This document shows positions 1 to 8,875 of a stretch of DNA of 64,000 nucleotides, in pieces; the first letter of the stretch is position 1, and every line of letters starts with the position of its first letter. A program made the translations under genes and the position numbers. Location of the stretch: assembly GCF_021026295.1 (NCBI RefSeq), contig NZ_JAJNDA010000007.1, positions 62,001-126,000 of the forward strand, written 5' to 3'. The stretch comes from Actinomycetospora soli. GTDB lineage: Bacteria > Actinomycetota > Actinomycetes > Mycobacteriales > Pseudonocardiaceae. The notes beneath the pieces were generated by a model. The model made no database searches. It was given only the letters and a program-made list of their open reading frames with translations, and was not told where the DNA came from.

Positions 1-810
1 GGGAAGCTCGCAGCAGCCCTCGCAGCGTCGAAGGTGCACGGCGTGGTCACCAACCGCGACCTGCTCGTGCGCACCCTGCGCCATCCCGAGTTCATCGACG
101 GCGGCACCGACACCGGCTTCCTGGAGCGCCACGATCCGGGCGAGCTCGGCGCCTCGTTACTCAACGACCCGGAGCTGGCGTGGCACGTGGTCGCCGCGAC
201 CCTGGCCCTCGTCGCCCGCCGCCGCAGCGACGCGAGGACCCAGCCCACCATCCCGGCCGGGTGGCGGAACAATCCGTCGCAACGCCAGCGCACGGTGTGG
301 GCCACGGCCGCGGGCGTCGAGCTGGACGTGCGCTACGACCTCGACGAGGGGTTGGTCGCCGTCGCCGTGGACGCCGTCGAACTGGAGCCGACCCGGGTCG
401 TGGTGATGACGCCGACCCTCGTGGTCCTGGAGGCCGGAGGTCTGCGCCGGCCTTACGACGTGGTGCTCGACGGCGAGGTCGCCCACGTTGACAGCAGCGT
501 CGGAGGGATCTCGTTGACCGAGGTCCCCCGTTTCGTCGACCCCTCCGCCGTCGTCGCCCCCGGCTCGCTGACGGCACCGATGCCGTCCTCCGTGGTTCGG
601 GTCGACGGCGAGGTCGGAGCCGCGGTCCGGTCCGGCCAGCCGCTGGTCGTGCTCGAGGCGATGAAGATGGAGCACACGGTCTTCGCGCCCGCGGACGGAG
701 TCCTGCGCAGCCTCGCCGTGAAACCCGGGGACCAGGTCGGTTCCGGTGACGTGCTGGCCGTGGTCGAGCTCGAGCAGGAGGCCGCCGACCAGTCGGCTAC
801 GAACCACTGA
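1..810 (+). CDS. Acyl-CoA carboxylase biotin-carrying alpha subunit, C-terminal part (5' end outside window)
   Basis: The reading frame is open from base 1, so the gene starts upstream; 269 residues are visible. The first residues match the end of a biotin carboxylase domain (a TNRDLL segment followed by HPEF and the TGF/LERH region). A central linker follows, then a C-terminal biotin carboxyl carrier domain with the biotinylation motif EAMKMEH, the target lysine being residue 222 of the visible part. Such subunits carboxylate acetyl-, propionyl-, methylcrotonyl- or geranyl-CoA together with a separate carboxyltransferase subunit, which must lie upstream if present. The gene is followed 36 nt later by an acyl-CoA dehydrogenase on the same strand, as in leucine or acyclic terpene degradation operons. 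Substrate cannot be told from this part. Confidence 0.92.
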   Translation, partial: GKLAAALAASKVHGVVTNRDLLVRTLRHPEFIDGGTDTGFLERHDPGELGASLLNDPELAWHVVAATLALVARRRSDARTQPTIPAGWRNNPSQRQRTVWATAAGVELDVRYDLDEGLVAVAVDAVELEPTRVVVMTPTLVVLEAGGLRRPYDVVLDGEVAHVDSSVGGISLTEVPRFVDPSAVVAPGSLTAPMPSSVVRVDGEVGAAVRSGQPLVVLEAMKMEHTVFAPADGVLRSLAVKPGDQVGSGDVLAVVELEQEAADQSATNH

Positions 811-814
811 AGGA

Positions 815-832
815 CCGGGCCGGCCGGCCCGG
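815..832. other. 18-bp perfect GC palindrome between carboxylase and dehydrogenase genes
   Basis: CCGGGCCGG followed directly by CCGGCCCGG lies in the 36-nt gap, just upstream of the ribosome binding site of the next gene. It could fold as a hairpin that tunes expression or mRNA stability within the operon; there is no T-tract, so a terminator is not supported. Confidence 0.35.
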
Positions 833-846
833 CGAGGAGAGGAACG

Positions 847-2007
847 GTGAGCATGAGCCTGCACGAGACCGAGGAGATCCGGGATCTGCGCGCGGCGGTC
901 CGCTCGATCGCGAGCACCTTCGGGCACGAGTACTACCTGGAGAAGTCGAAGTCCGGGGAGAAGAGCACCGAGCTCTGGACCGCGGTGGGCAAGCAGGGCT
1001 TTCTCGGCGTCAACATCGCCGAGGAGTACGGCGGTGGGGGAGGCGGGATCTACGACCTCCACGCCGTCGGGGAGGAACTCGCGGCGGCCGGATGCCCCCT
1101 GCTGATGACGGTGGTGTCCCCTGCGATCTGCGGCACGATCATCCAGGCCTTCGGTACGCCGGAGCAGAAGCAGCGCTGGCTGCCCGGCATCGCGAGCGGC
1201 GAGATCATCATGTCGTTCGGGATCACCGAGCCGGATGCCGGGTCGAACTCCCACAACATCTCGACCACGGCCGAGCGGGTGGGTGACGAGTACGTCCTGC
1301 GCGGGACGAAGTACTACATCTCCGGCGTCGACGAGGCCGAGGCCATCCTCGTCGTCGTCCGGACCGGCACGGACGAGAAGGGGCGGGGCCGCTTGAGCCT
1401 CGTGATCGTCCCGGCCGACGCCGCCGGCCTCCAGAGAACGATCATCCCCGTCGAGGCCGTCACGCCGGAGAAGCAGTTCACGCTCTTCTTCGACGAGGTC
1501 CGGGTCCCGGCCGAGAACCTCATCGGGCAACCGAACGACGGTCTGCGCCAGGTGTTCCTGGGGCTGAACCCGGAGCGGATCATGGGAGCCGCGCTCGGTA
1601 ACGGGATCGGCCGCTACGCGCTGGACAAGGCGTCGGCCTATGCGCGGGAGCGCACGGTCTGGAACACGCCGATCGGGGCTCACCAGGGGGTGTCCCACCC
1701 CCTCGCCCACGCCAAGATCCAGGTCGAGTTGGCCCGCCTGATGACGCAGCGGGCCGCCAGCCTGCACGACGCCGCGGACCCCGCTTCAGGCGAGGCCGCG
1801 AACATGGCGAAGTACGCCGCAGCCGAGGCCGGCATCCTGGCGCTGGATCAGGCCATCCAGACCCATGGCGGTAACGGGATGGCCACCGAGTACGGGCTCG
1901 CGACCCTCTGGGGACCTGCCCGGCTCATGCGCACCGCGCCGATCAGCCGCGAGATGATCCTCAACTTCGTGGCGCAGCACAGCCTGGGTCTTCCCCGGTC
2001 CTACTAG
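847..2007 (+). CDS. Acyl-CoA dehydrogenase
   Basis: 386 residues, the normal length for the family. It introduces the alpha-beta double bond into an acyl-CoA using FAD and passes electrons to ETF. Visible features are the FAD/substrate motif GITEPDAGSN near residue 124, the mid-domain VRVPAENLIG segment, and the C-terminal helical domain with QTHGGNG at 338-344. The start is GTG at 847 behind a strong GAGGAGAGGA ribosome site; an in-frame ATG two codons on is the alternative. It sits between a biotin carboxylase subunit and an acyl-CoA ligase, so a catabolic role on a branched or isoprenoid acyl-CoA is likely (inference). Confidence 0.93.
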   Translation: MSMSLHETEEIRDLRAAVRSIASTFGHEYYLEKSKSGEKSTELWTAVGKQGFLGVNIAEEYGGGGGGIYDLHAVGEELAAAGCPLLMTVVSPAICGTIIQAFGTPEQKQRWLPGIASGEIIMSFGITEPDAGSNSHNISTTAERVGDEYVLRGTKYYISGVDEAEAILVVVRTGTDEKGRGRLSLVIVPADAAGLQRTIIPVEAVTPEKQFTLFFDEVRVPAENLIGQPNDGLRQVFLGLNPERIMGAALGNGIGRYALDKASAYARERTVWNTPIGAHQGVSHPLAHAKIQVELARLMTQRAASLHDAADPASGEAANMAKYAAAEAGILALDQAIQTHGGNGMATEYGLATLWGPARLMRTAPISREMILNFVAQHSLGLPRSY

Positions 2008-2036
2008 GCCGGGGGAATCGACGGGAGGGGACGGCG

Positions 2037-3599
2037 ATGTCCGGCGGAATCGGTGGGTGGGTGACGAAGCGCGCCTTCCTCCACGGGGAGAAGGTCGCGC
2101 TGGTCGCGGGCGAGCGACGACTCACCTACGCCGAACTCGATCTCCGGACCGACCGGGTCGCGGCCGGCCTCGCGGATCACGGCGTCCGGCGTGGCGATCG
2201 CGTGGCGGTCCTTCTGCTCAACTCGATCGAGTTCCTCGAGCTGTTGCTGGGATGCGCGAAACTGGGTGCGATCCTCGTTCCGGTCAACGTGCGGCTCTCC
2301 GCGCGGGAGATCGGGTTCATCCTCTCCGACTCCGGCGCCGACGTGTTCGTCTTCCACGCACCGCTCGGCGGGGCCGCCCGGGCAGCGCTCGGTGAGCCCG
2401 GCGTCCGAGTCCGGCACACGCTGCTCGTCGGGGGGGAGCCGGCCGACGAGGAGCAGGAGTTCGAGGCGTTCGTCGCCGCCGGCGAAGCGGGACGACCGGC
2501 CGGGGAGATCGCCGGCGCCGAGGTCGCTTTCATCATGTACACCTCGGGCACCACGGGGAGCCCGAAGGGCGCCATGTTGACCCACGACAACATCTGGTGG
2601 AACGCGATCAACGTCCTCGGCACGGAGCAGGGACTCCGCCACCAGGACGTGACCGTGACCGTGGCGCCGATGTTCCACATCGGCGGGCTCGGGGTGCACA
2701 GCCTGCCGCTGCTCTACGTGGGGGCGACGAACGTGGTGCTCCCGACGTTCGACCCCAGAACGACCCTCGCCGCCATGGTCGAGCATCGCGCGACCGTGCA
2801 GTTCATGGTGCCTGCGATGTGGACCGCTCTGACCCAGGTCCCCGACTTCGACTCCTACGACCTCTCGGCGCTCACCTTCGGTATGGGAGGTGGTTCCCCG
2901 TGCCCGCTGCCCCTCCTGAGCTTCTTCCAGCAGCGCGGCCTGCCGTTCACCGAGGGGTTCGGTATGACGGAGACCGCGCCACTGGTGTCCGTGCTGGACG
3001 CCGCGCACGTCACGTCGCACGCCGGGTCCATCGGCCGGGCGGCGATGCACGTCGAGGCCAGGATCGTGGACGACGACGACCGGGACGTCCCGCCGGACCA
3101 CGTGGGGGAACTCGTCGTCCGTGGCCCCAACGTGTTCGTCGGGTACTGGATGCGCCCTGCGGAGACCGCCGAGGCGTTCCGGAACGGCTGGTTCCACACC
3201 GGGGACCTCGGGCGGATGGACCGTGAAGGATTCATCACCCTGGTCGACCGGAAGAAGGACATGATCATCTCGGGTGGGGAGAACGTCTACCCGATCGAGG
3301 TGGAGCAGGTTCTGTTCGGCCACCCGGACGTCCTCGACGTCGCCGTGGTCGGAGCACCCGACCCACGGTGGGGAGAAGCCGTGGTCGCGGTCGTGGTTCC
3401 TCGCCGGGACGGATCCTCGGGTCCGAGACTCGACCGCGACGCACTCATCGCGTGGAGCCGGGACAGGCTGGCCCACTTCAAGTGTCCTCGAGAGGTGCAC
3501 GTGACCGAGGAGCTGCCGCGCAACGCGACCGGAAAACTGCTCAAGACCGCACTCCGCGCGCGCTACACGGGCGTCGAGGGTGGGGTGGTGCGCCGCTGA
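2037..3599 (+). CDS. AMP-forming acyl-CoA synthetase (ANL superfamily)
   Basis: 520 residues. Activates a carboxylic acid to its CoA thioester through an acyl-adenylate. The P-loop-like motif YTSGTTGSPKG begins at residue 168, GFGMTET near 308, the hinge region GGENVYPIEVE near 413, and the C-terminal catalytic lysine lies in NATGKLLK near 494. ATG 2037 has GGGAGGGGACGGCG upstream. It lies 29 nt behind the acyl-CoA dehydrogenase and is probably cotranscribed, feeding acyl-CoA into that enzyme. The family is broad (fatty, aromatic and terpenoid acids); the substrate is not evident. Confidence 0.93.
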   Translation: MSGGIGGWVTKRAFLHGEKVALVAGERRLTYAELDLRTDRVAAGLADHGVRRGDRVAVLLLNSIEFLELLLGCAKLGAILVPVNVRLSAREIGFILSDSGADVFVFHAPLGGAARAALGEPGVRVRHTLLVGGEPADEEQEFEAFVAAGEAGRPAGEIAGAEVAFIMYTSGTTGSPKGAMLTHDNIWWNAINVLGTEQGLRHQDVTVTVAPMFHIGGLGVHSLPLLYVGATNVVLPTFDPRTTLAAMVEHRATVQFMVPAMWTALTQVPDFDSYDLSALTFGMGGGSPCPLPLLSFFQQRGLPFTEGFGMTETAPLVSVLDAAHVTSHAGSIGRAAMHVEARIVDDDDRDVPPDHVGELVVRGPNVFVGYWMRPAETAEAFRNGWFHTGDLGRMDREGFITLVDRKKDMIISGGENVYPIEVEQVLFGHPDVLDVAVVGAPDPRWGEAVVAVVVPRRDGSSGPRLDRDALIAWSRDRLAHFKCPREVHVTEELPRNATGKLLKTALRARYTGVEGGVVRR

Positions 3600-3646
3600 G
3601 GCGTGGATCGTGCCTCAGCCGCGCTGCCGTCGTCCCGGGACCGACG

Positions 3647-4327
3647 TCACGAGTCCTGCCTCGGCGCGGGTGCGCTGAACTCATCGGCGCCGGAGGACGT
3701 GACCGAGGTGATGCCGGACCCGTAAGTCCGGTGCAGAGCCGTCAGGATGTCCCCGAGCGGCAGGTCGTCGTACGTTCCACGGTCGGCGAGATACTCCATG
3801 TACGTGCTCCCGCCCGGGCCGTACGGGTGGAGCAGGGCGTCGTGCTCGCCGTCGAAGGTGATCGGGTCGACCCCGAAGCGCGCGCACAGCTCCGCGTTGA
3901 ACGCGGGTGTGGCCTTCACCCACCGGTCGTCGAGGAACAGCTCCGCGTACCCGTGGTAGACGAACACGTCGAGGCCGCCCATCTGCTCGCGTAGTCGTGG
4001 CGTCTGGAAGTGGTTGCGGACGTCGGCGAAGCCGAGGCGGGCAGGGATCCCGACTGCGCGGGCGCCCGCGGCGAGCAACACCGCCTTCGGGACACACCAG
4101 TTCCGCGTGGACCTCGCTACGGCGCTCGCTCGGTACTCCGCCGGGTCCGTCGAGCAGGTGAACGGGTCGTACCAGATGTGATCGCGCACGGAGTCGAAGA
4201 GCGCGATGGCACGCCCTGTCGGTGAGGACTCGGAGCCGACCGCCGCCATGGCGAAGTCGCGGACCACGGGCGAGTCCGAGTCGACGAAGTGCCCCGGGCT
4301 CAGATGTTCCTCCTGCGGCATGCTCAC
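3647..4327 (-). CDS. Transglutaminase-like (papain-fold) protein
   Basis: 226 residues from GTG 4327, preceded by GAGAGGGA at 5-nt spacing. An ATG two codons later and a TTG-initiated longer frame to 4399 are alternatives; the longer one overlaps the divergent promoter and is less likely. The Cys of the catalytic triad lies in NWCVPKAVLLAAGARAVGIP and the His in YHGYAELFLDD. The position where many members carry the third residue reads ATPAFN instead of a DP motif, as in a subset of actinobacterial members. This fold acts as a cysteine protease, amidase or cross-linker; no role is known here. It converges with the ligase gene and diverges from the alpha/beta hydrolase operon. Confidence 0.82.
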   Translation of the reverse strand: MSMPQEEHLSPGHFVDSDSPVVRDFAMAAVGSESSPTGRAIALFDSVRDHIWYDPFTCSTDPAEYRASAVARSTRNWCVPKAVLLAAGARAVGIPARLGFADVRNHFQTPRLREQMGGLDVFVYHGYAELFLDDRWVKATPAFNAELCARFGVDPITFDGEHDALLHPYGPGGSTYMEYLADRGTYDDLPLGDILTALHRTYGSGITSVTSSGADEFSAPAPRQDS

Positions 4328-4393
4328 AACGATCCCTCTCAGGTCGACGCGGGCGCCCTCGACGGAGCGCCCCATGGACACGATGCCATGAGT

Positions 4394-4431
4394 CGTCAAG
4401 TCTTGACGGTGCGAGCCGTCGTGTCCATTCT
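4394..4431 (+). promoter_or_regulatory. Promoter with overlapping dyad, apparently giving a leaderless transcript
   Basis: A perfect inverted repeat CGTCAAG-T-CTTGACG (4394-4408) contains the -35 hexamer TTGACG (4403-4408). After 17 nt comes CATTCT (4426-4431) as -10. The start codon of the next gene is 7 nt after the -10, so initiation at or next to the ATG would make a leaderless mRNA. The dyad over the -35 is well placed for a repressor. Core boxes only; the site has not been tested. Confidence 0.6.
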
Positions 4432-4437
4432 GGGGGC

Positions 4438-5445
4438 ATGCGCCCGCAGAGTGGTTGGCGACAGGTCTCCTGGCAGGCCAGGGTCTGTGCGCACGTGGTG
4501 CGGTGGACGGTGCGCCCGTTGATCGAGCTGGTGCCCGATACCGACATCGTCATCCGGTCGACGCGTCGAGCGCTCCGCGCGTTCACCGACGTCTGGAGCC
4601 GGCCCCACCCGGCGGTGACGATCCGGGCGGTCCGAGCCGTGGCGTCGGCCGACATCGAGGTGCGTGGGGAGTGGGTCCTCCCGCCGGCCTCGGTCGACGG
4701 GCGTCCGGACCTCTCGCGTGGTGTCGTCTTCTACGTCCACGGCAGCGGGTACGCCGTCGCTTCGGCACAGACCCACCGGGCCATCACCAGCCGACTGGCC
4801 GTCCGCAGCGGACGGCCCGTGTTCGCCTGCGACTACCGGCTCGCGCCGTCCCACCGTCATCCCGCAGCGGCCGAGGACGTGGCCGGCGCCTTCGAGTGGC
4901 TCCGGATGCAGGGTGCGGAGCCGTCGTCGACCGTGCTCGCCGGGGACTCCGCAGGTGGGCAGTTGGCCCTCGCGCTGGCATGCGAGTTGACCCGGACCGG
5001 CGCAGGACCTGCCGGTCTGCTGCTGTTCTCGCCCCTGATCGATCTGACGCTCGCCGAGGCCCGGCGATGGGAGGGTGAACGGCGCAGCGATCCCCTCGTG
5101 TCGGTGCGGCGCGTCGAACGCCTGCTCGCGCTCTACCTCGACGGAGCGGACCCGGCGTCGGCCGGTCTGGAGGTCACGCCCGAGAGCCTCGTGGGTCTGC
5201 CCACGGTGCAGATCCACGTCAGCGGCTCGGAGTTCCTGTGCGGCGACGCGCGTTACCTGGCGACATCCATCGCGTCCGCAGGAGGCGACGTCTGCCTCCT
5301 CGAATGGCCCGGACAGCTCCACGTGTTCCAGGCGCTCGCCGGCTTCGTCCCGGAAGCCACCCGCTCGCTGCGCGAGGCCGCGTCCTTCGTGCGCGGGCGA
5401 CTCGATCCCGTAGGCCCCGACCCAGTACTTGGGAGTTCCGCATGA
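4438..5445 (+). CDS. Alpha/beta hydrolase, hormone-sensitive lipase type (esterase)
   Basis: 335 residues. Hydrolyses carboxyl esters. The oxyanion motif HGSGY (usually HGGG, here with Ser at the third position) is followed by the nucleophile motif GDSAGG; the C-terminal His lies in GQLHVFQ. Start ATG 4438 was chosen because the promoter boxes end 7 nt before it; the frame continues upstream to 4222 without protein-like sequence. It overlaps the following P450 by ATGA, so the two are translationally coupled. It probably releases an alcohol or acid from an ester substrate of the neighbouring oxidative pathway (inference). Confidence 0.88.
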   Translation: MRPQSGWRQVSWQARVCAHVVRWTVRPLIELVPDTDIVIRSTRRALRAFTDVWSRPHPAVTIRAVRAVASADIEVRGEWVLPPASVDGRPDLSRGVVFYVHGSGYAVASAQTHRAITSRLAVRSGRPVFACDYRLAPSHRHPAAAEDVAGAFEWLRMQGAEPSSTVLAGDSAGGQLALALACELTRTGAGPAGLLLFSPLIDLTLAEARRWEGERRSDPLVSVRRVERLLALYLDGADPASAGLEVTPESLVGLPTVQIHVSGSEFLCGDARYLATSIASAGGDVCLLEWPGQLHVFQALAGFVPEATRSLREAASFVRGRLDPVGPDPVLGSSA

Positions 5446-6902
5446 CCCTCCTCACCGACCACGCCCGTCGCGCAGTCCGAGAACGACTGTCCTCGGCGCT
5501 GCTCGCGCCGCTGCCGGCGGAGGTCGATCGTCGCCTCCTCGACGGGGCGCGAAGGGCTGCGGGGACGCCGTTGGCGCCGCCGCCGGCCGCGTCCGGGCTC
5601 GAACCCGTGCTGGGCGACCAGGGTCTGCCGGGTCTGGGGCGGACGTTGGAGTACATCCGTTTCGGCTCTGATTTCACGCGGGCACGGTTCGAGCGGTTCG
5701 GTCCGGTCTCCTGGACCGGGTTCCTGGGTGAGCGGGTGGTGCAGGTCGCCGGACCGGAGGCGACGCACGCGGTGCTCACGAACGCGGACAAGGCCTTCTC
5801 CCAGGACGGCTGGCGCTTCCTGATCGACAACTTCTTCCGTCGCGGGCTGATGCTGCTCGACTTCGACGAGCACCGCTTCCACCGTCGGGTGATGCAGGAA
5901 GCGTTCACCGCCGACCGGCTGGCCGGGTACACCGACGAGACAGTGGCATGCGTGCGGGAGACCGTGCCGAGCTGGCGCCAGGACGGGCCGCTCCGGCTCT
6001 ACCCGGCGCTGAAGACCCTGACGCTCGACGTCGCCACGAGGGTGTTCATGGACGACCGGCCCGGACCGGAGACCGAACAGGTCAACAAGGCCTTCGTGGA
6101 CTGCGTCCGCGCGGCGAGCAGCATCGTGAAGTGGGACGTGCCGGGGACCCGCTGGCACGCCGGGTTGCGGGGGAGGCAGGTGCTCGAGCGCTACTTCCGG
6201 GCGAACCTGGCCGCCAAGCGAGCGGGCGAGGGGTCGGACCTGTTCTCGGCGCTGTGCCACGCCCGGACCGACGACGGGGAGACCTTCTCCGACGACGACG
6301 TCGTCAACCACATGATCTTCCTGATGATGGCCGCCCACGACACCTCGACCATCACCACCTCGGCCGTCGCCTACTACCTCGGCGCCCATCCCGAGTGGCA
6401 GGAGCGGGTGCGCGCCGAGACGCTCGCCCTCGGTGACACGGCCCCGGACCGAGCCGCACTGGAGTCCCTCACCACGCTGAACCACGTCGTCAAGGAGTCG
6501 CTGCGGCTGCTTGCTCCGGTCCCGGTGGTCATGCGACGCACGGTGGCCGACACCGCGGTCTGCGGGCGCTTCATCCCGGCCGGGTCGCTGGTCATGGTCG
6601 CGGCGGCGGTGAACCACTTCGATCCCGGCTGCTGGAGCGACCCGGACACCTTCGACCCGGGCCGCTTCGCCGAGGACCGACGCGAGGACAAGAGCCACCG
6701 TGCCGCGTGGACACCCTTCGGCGGCGGTGTCCACAAGTGCATCGGCATGGTCTTCGGCAGCCTCGAGGTCACCGCGATCGTGCACGAGATGCTGCGCCAC
6801 CACCGCTGGACCGTCGACCCCGCGTACAAGCCTCGCTGGGACAACACCTCGCTGCCCGTCCCCTCAGACGGCCTGCCCCTGCACCTGCACCCGCTGCGCT
6901 GA
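5442..6902 (+). CDS. Cytochrome P450
   Basis: 486 residues starting at ATG 5442, which overlaps the stop of the hydrolase gene. The I-helix motif AAHDTST is near 297, the ExxR pair is in KESLR at 351-355, and the heme loop FGGGVHKCIG holds the cysteine ligand at 433. Length and motif style are like the CYP51-related bacterial enzymes rather than the short CYP105/107 types, but no family is assigned. It needs a ferredoxin and reductase; none is adjacent, though two ferredoxins lie within 23 kb. Followed 36 nt later by an acyl-CoA dehydrogenase, which suggests hydroxylation at the start of a degradative pathway (inference). Confidence 0.93.
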   Translation: MTLLTDHARRAVRERLSSALLAPLPAEVDRRLLDGARRAAGTPLAPPPAASGLEPVLGDQGLPGLGRTLEYIRFGSDFTRARFERFGPVSWTGFLGERVVQVAGPEATHAVLTNADKAFSQDGWRFLIDNFFRRGLMLLDFDEHRFHRRVMQEAFTADRLAGYTDETVACVRETVPSWRQDGPLRLYPALKTLTLDVATRVFMDDRPGPETEQVNKAFVDCVRAASSIVKWDVPGTRWHAGLRGRQVLERYFRANLAAKRAGEGSDLFSALCHARTDDGETFSDDDVVNHMIFLMMAAHDTSTITTSAVAYYLGAHPEWQERVRAETLALGDTAPDRAALESLTTLNHVVKESLRLLAPVPVVMRRTVADTAVCGRFIPAGSLVMVAAAVNHFDPGCWSDPDTFDPGRFAEDRREDKSHRAAWTPFGGGVHKCIGMVFGSLEVTAIVHEMLRHHRWTVDPAYKPRWDNTSLPVPSDGLPLHLHPLR

Positions 6903-6938
6903 ACACCTCGTCCCCCCACACCATCCAGGAGGAACACC

Positions 6939-8078
6939 ATGGTCAGATCGCCGTGGATGAACACCGACCTCGACGACTTCCGCGCGATGGCTCGGACGTT
7001 CTGCGAGAAGGAGCTCGCCCCGCACCAGGAGCGGTGGGCCGAGCAGAAGCAGGTCGACCGCGACCTGTGGAACCGGGCCGGCGAGGTCGGCCTGCTGTGT
7101 CTGTCGATCCCGGAGGAGTACGGCGGGGGAGGGGGCACGTTCGCCCACGAGGCCGTGCTGCTCGAGGAGCAGACGGCCGCCGGCGACAGCTGCTGGGGCG
7201 TCGCTCTGCACAACGCGATCGTGGCGCACTATGTCCTGGCCTACGGGACCGAGCAGCAGAAGCACGCCTGGTTACCCCGACTCGCCTCCGGCGAGTGGGT
7301 GGGCGCCATCGCCATGACCGAGCCGGGAACCGGCTCGGACCTGCAGAACATCGCCACTCGGGCTCGTCGGGAGGGCGCGGAGTACGTGGTCTCCGGCTCG
7401 AAGACCTTCATCACCAACGGCGCCCAGGCCGACTTCGTCCTCGTCGCGGCGAAGACCGACGCCGAGGCCGGCGCCCAGGGTGTGTCGCTGGTCGCGGTGG
7501 AGACGGCCCGCGAGGGCTTCTCGCGCGGTCGGGTGTTGGAGAAGGTCGGGATGAAGGGCCAGGACACCGCCGAGCTGAACTTCTCCGAGGTCCGCGTGCC
7601 GGCGACCAACCTGCTCGGCGAGGTCGAGGGCCAGGGCTTCGTCCAATTAATGCAGCAACTGCCGCAGGAGCGTCTCCTGATCGGTATCACCTCGGTGGCG
7701 GTGATGGAGAAGGCCCTGGAGGAGACACTGGCCTACACCAAGGAGCGCACGGCGTTCGGGCGTCCGGTGTTCAACTTCCAGAACACCCGGTTCACCCTCG
7801 CCGAGGCCGCGACCGAAGCCCGGGTCTGCCGGGTATTCCTCGACGACTGCATCGCCAAGCATCTCGAGGGTGCCCTCGACGTCCAGACCGTCGCGATGCT
7901 CAAGTGGTGGACCAGTGACCGCGCCATGCGCGTGGTCGACCAGTGCGTCCAGATGCACGGCGGCTACGGGTACATGGCCGAGTACCCCATCGCGCGTATG
8001 TGGACCGACCAACGGGTCCAGCGCATCTACGGCGGCACCAACGAGATCATGAAGGAGATCATCTCGCGGACGATCTGA
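6939..8078 (+). CDS. Acyl-CoA dehydrogenase
   Basis: 379 residues, ATG 6939 behind AGGAGG. FAD-dependent alpha-beta desaturation of an acyl-CoA. The TEPGTGSDLQN motif, the VRVPATNLLGE segment and the C-terminal QMHGGYGYMAEYP region with RIYGGTNEIMKEI identify the canonical short/medium and branched-chain subtype. It is clearly a different subfamily from the enzyme at 847, so the region offers two dehydrogenation steps. Likely cotranscribed with the upstream hydrolase and P450 genes. Confidence 0.93.
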   Translation: MVRSPWMNTDLDDFRAMARTFCEKELAPHQERWAEQKQVDRDLWNRAGEVGLLCLSIPEEYGGGGGTFAHEAVLLEEQTAAGDSCWGVALHNAIVAHYVLAYGTEQQKHAWLPRLASGEWVGAIAMTEPGTGSDLQNIATRARREGAEYVVSGSKTFITNGAQADFVLVAAKTDAEAGAQGVSLVAVETAREGFSRGRVLEKVGMKGQDTAELNFSEVRVPATNLLGEVEGQGFVQLMQQLPQERLLIGITSVAVMEKALEETLAYTKERTAFGRPVFNFQNTRFTLAEAATEARVCRVFLDDCIAKHLEGALDVQTVAMLKWWTSDRAMRVVDQCVQMHGGYGYMAEYPIARMWTDQRVQRIYGGTNEIMKEIISRTI

Positions 8079-8132
8079 CGGCTGAGCTCCCTCGCGTCGA
8101 CCGGGCGATCGAGCGTCCGCGAGGATGGGGCG

Positions 8133-8768
8133 GTGCGAGGGAGCGGATCGGCCGGAATTTACGGCGGGCAGAGTGCCGCGTCGCGGCGGGCGGACCGTCG
8201 AGCCCGACTGCTGGTCGCGGCACGCGAGATGTGGCGCGACGAAGGATGGACGGCGGTGACGATGCGCGGGGTCTGCGCCCGCGCCGGACTCGTCGACCGG
8301 TACTTCTACGAGAGCTTCCCGGACCGGGACGCTCTGCTGGTCGAGGTGTGGGAGGAGGAGCGGACCGCTCTCGTCGGACGCGCTCTGGAGGCCCTCGCGG
8401 GCCACGGTGGGGACACGCTCGCCGTCCAGCTCCGCGCCGTCATCGACGCCGTGGTGGACCACCTGCACGGGAGTCGGCACGCCGCGCGCATCGTCCTCGG
8501 CGAGCACACGGGCAGTCCCGTGCTCGAGCCACGACGTCGGGCGATGTTGCGGACCTTCGCCGATCTCCTCGTCGACTGGGCGGGCCCGCGGCTGCCTCGG
8601 AGTACCGATCCGACTTCCTTGCGCATGAGCGCCATGCTCGGCGTCGGTGGCTTCGCCGAAGTGATTTCGGCGTGGAACGCCGGCGAGCTCGACGTGGACG
8701 CCGCGCAGATCGCGGAGCACACCGCCACAGTGGCCGCTCTCCTCGTAGGAGGACACCTCGTCCGGTGA
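8133..8768 (+). CDS. TetR-family transcriptional regulator
   Basis: 211 residues from GTG 8133. The N-terminal helix-turn-helix is visible as a TMRGVCARAGLVDRYFYESF-type segment, where this Asp-Arg-Tyr-Phe-Tyr pattern is the usual recognition helix; the C-terminal half is a helical ligand domain of no assigned type. It closes the plus-strand hydrolase-P450-dehydrogenase run and could repress that run through the dyad at 4394 (inference). Converges with the AtuA-family gene. Confidence 0.88.
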   Translation: MRGSGSAGIYGGQSAASRRADRRARLLVAAREMWRDEGWTAVTMRGVCARAGLVDRYFYESFPDRDALLVEVWEEERTALVGRALEALAGHGGDTLAVQLRAVIDAVVDHLHGSRHAARIVLGEHTGSPVLEPRRRAMLRTFADLLVDWAGPRLPRSTDPTSLRMSAMLGVGGFAEVISAWNAGELDVDAAQIAEHTATVAALLVGGHLVR

Positions 8769-8773
8769 GGTCG

Positions 8774-8831
8774 GTCGGGGTCGGACGCCGGGCGGCGCCT
8801 GTCTCGCCGATCATCGTGAGCCGACCCCGAC
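8774..8831. terminator. Large inverted repeat in the gap between convergent genes
   Basis: GTCGGGGTCGG (8774-8784) pairs perfectly with CCGACCCCGAC (8821-8831); the 36-nt loop holds further GC-rich self-complementary sequence. Its place between two converging genes suits a bidirectional terminator. There is no T-run, as is common in actinomycetes. Confidence 0.5.
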
Positions 8832-8875
8832 ATGCACCTCGCGCACGGCCGATGGGCGGGGGACACCGCACGGGG

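Noticed and set aside
157-1767. 536-codon frame on the minus strand
   Set aside because: Antisense to the carboxylase and acyl-CoA dehydrogenase genes, with no family motif; typical of GC-rich DNA.
3647-4399. TTG start at 4399 for the transglutaminase-like gene
   Set aside because: It would place the first 24 residues across the divergent promoter; GTG 4327 has a good ribosome site.
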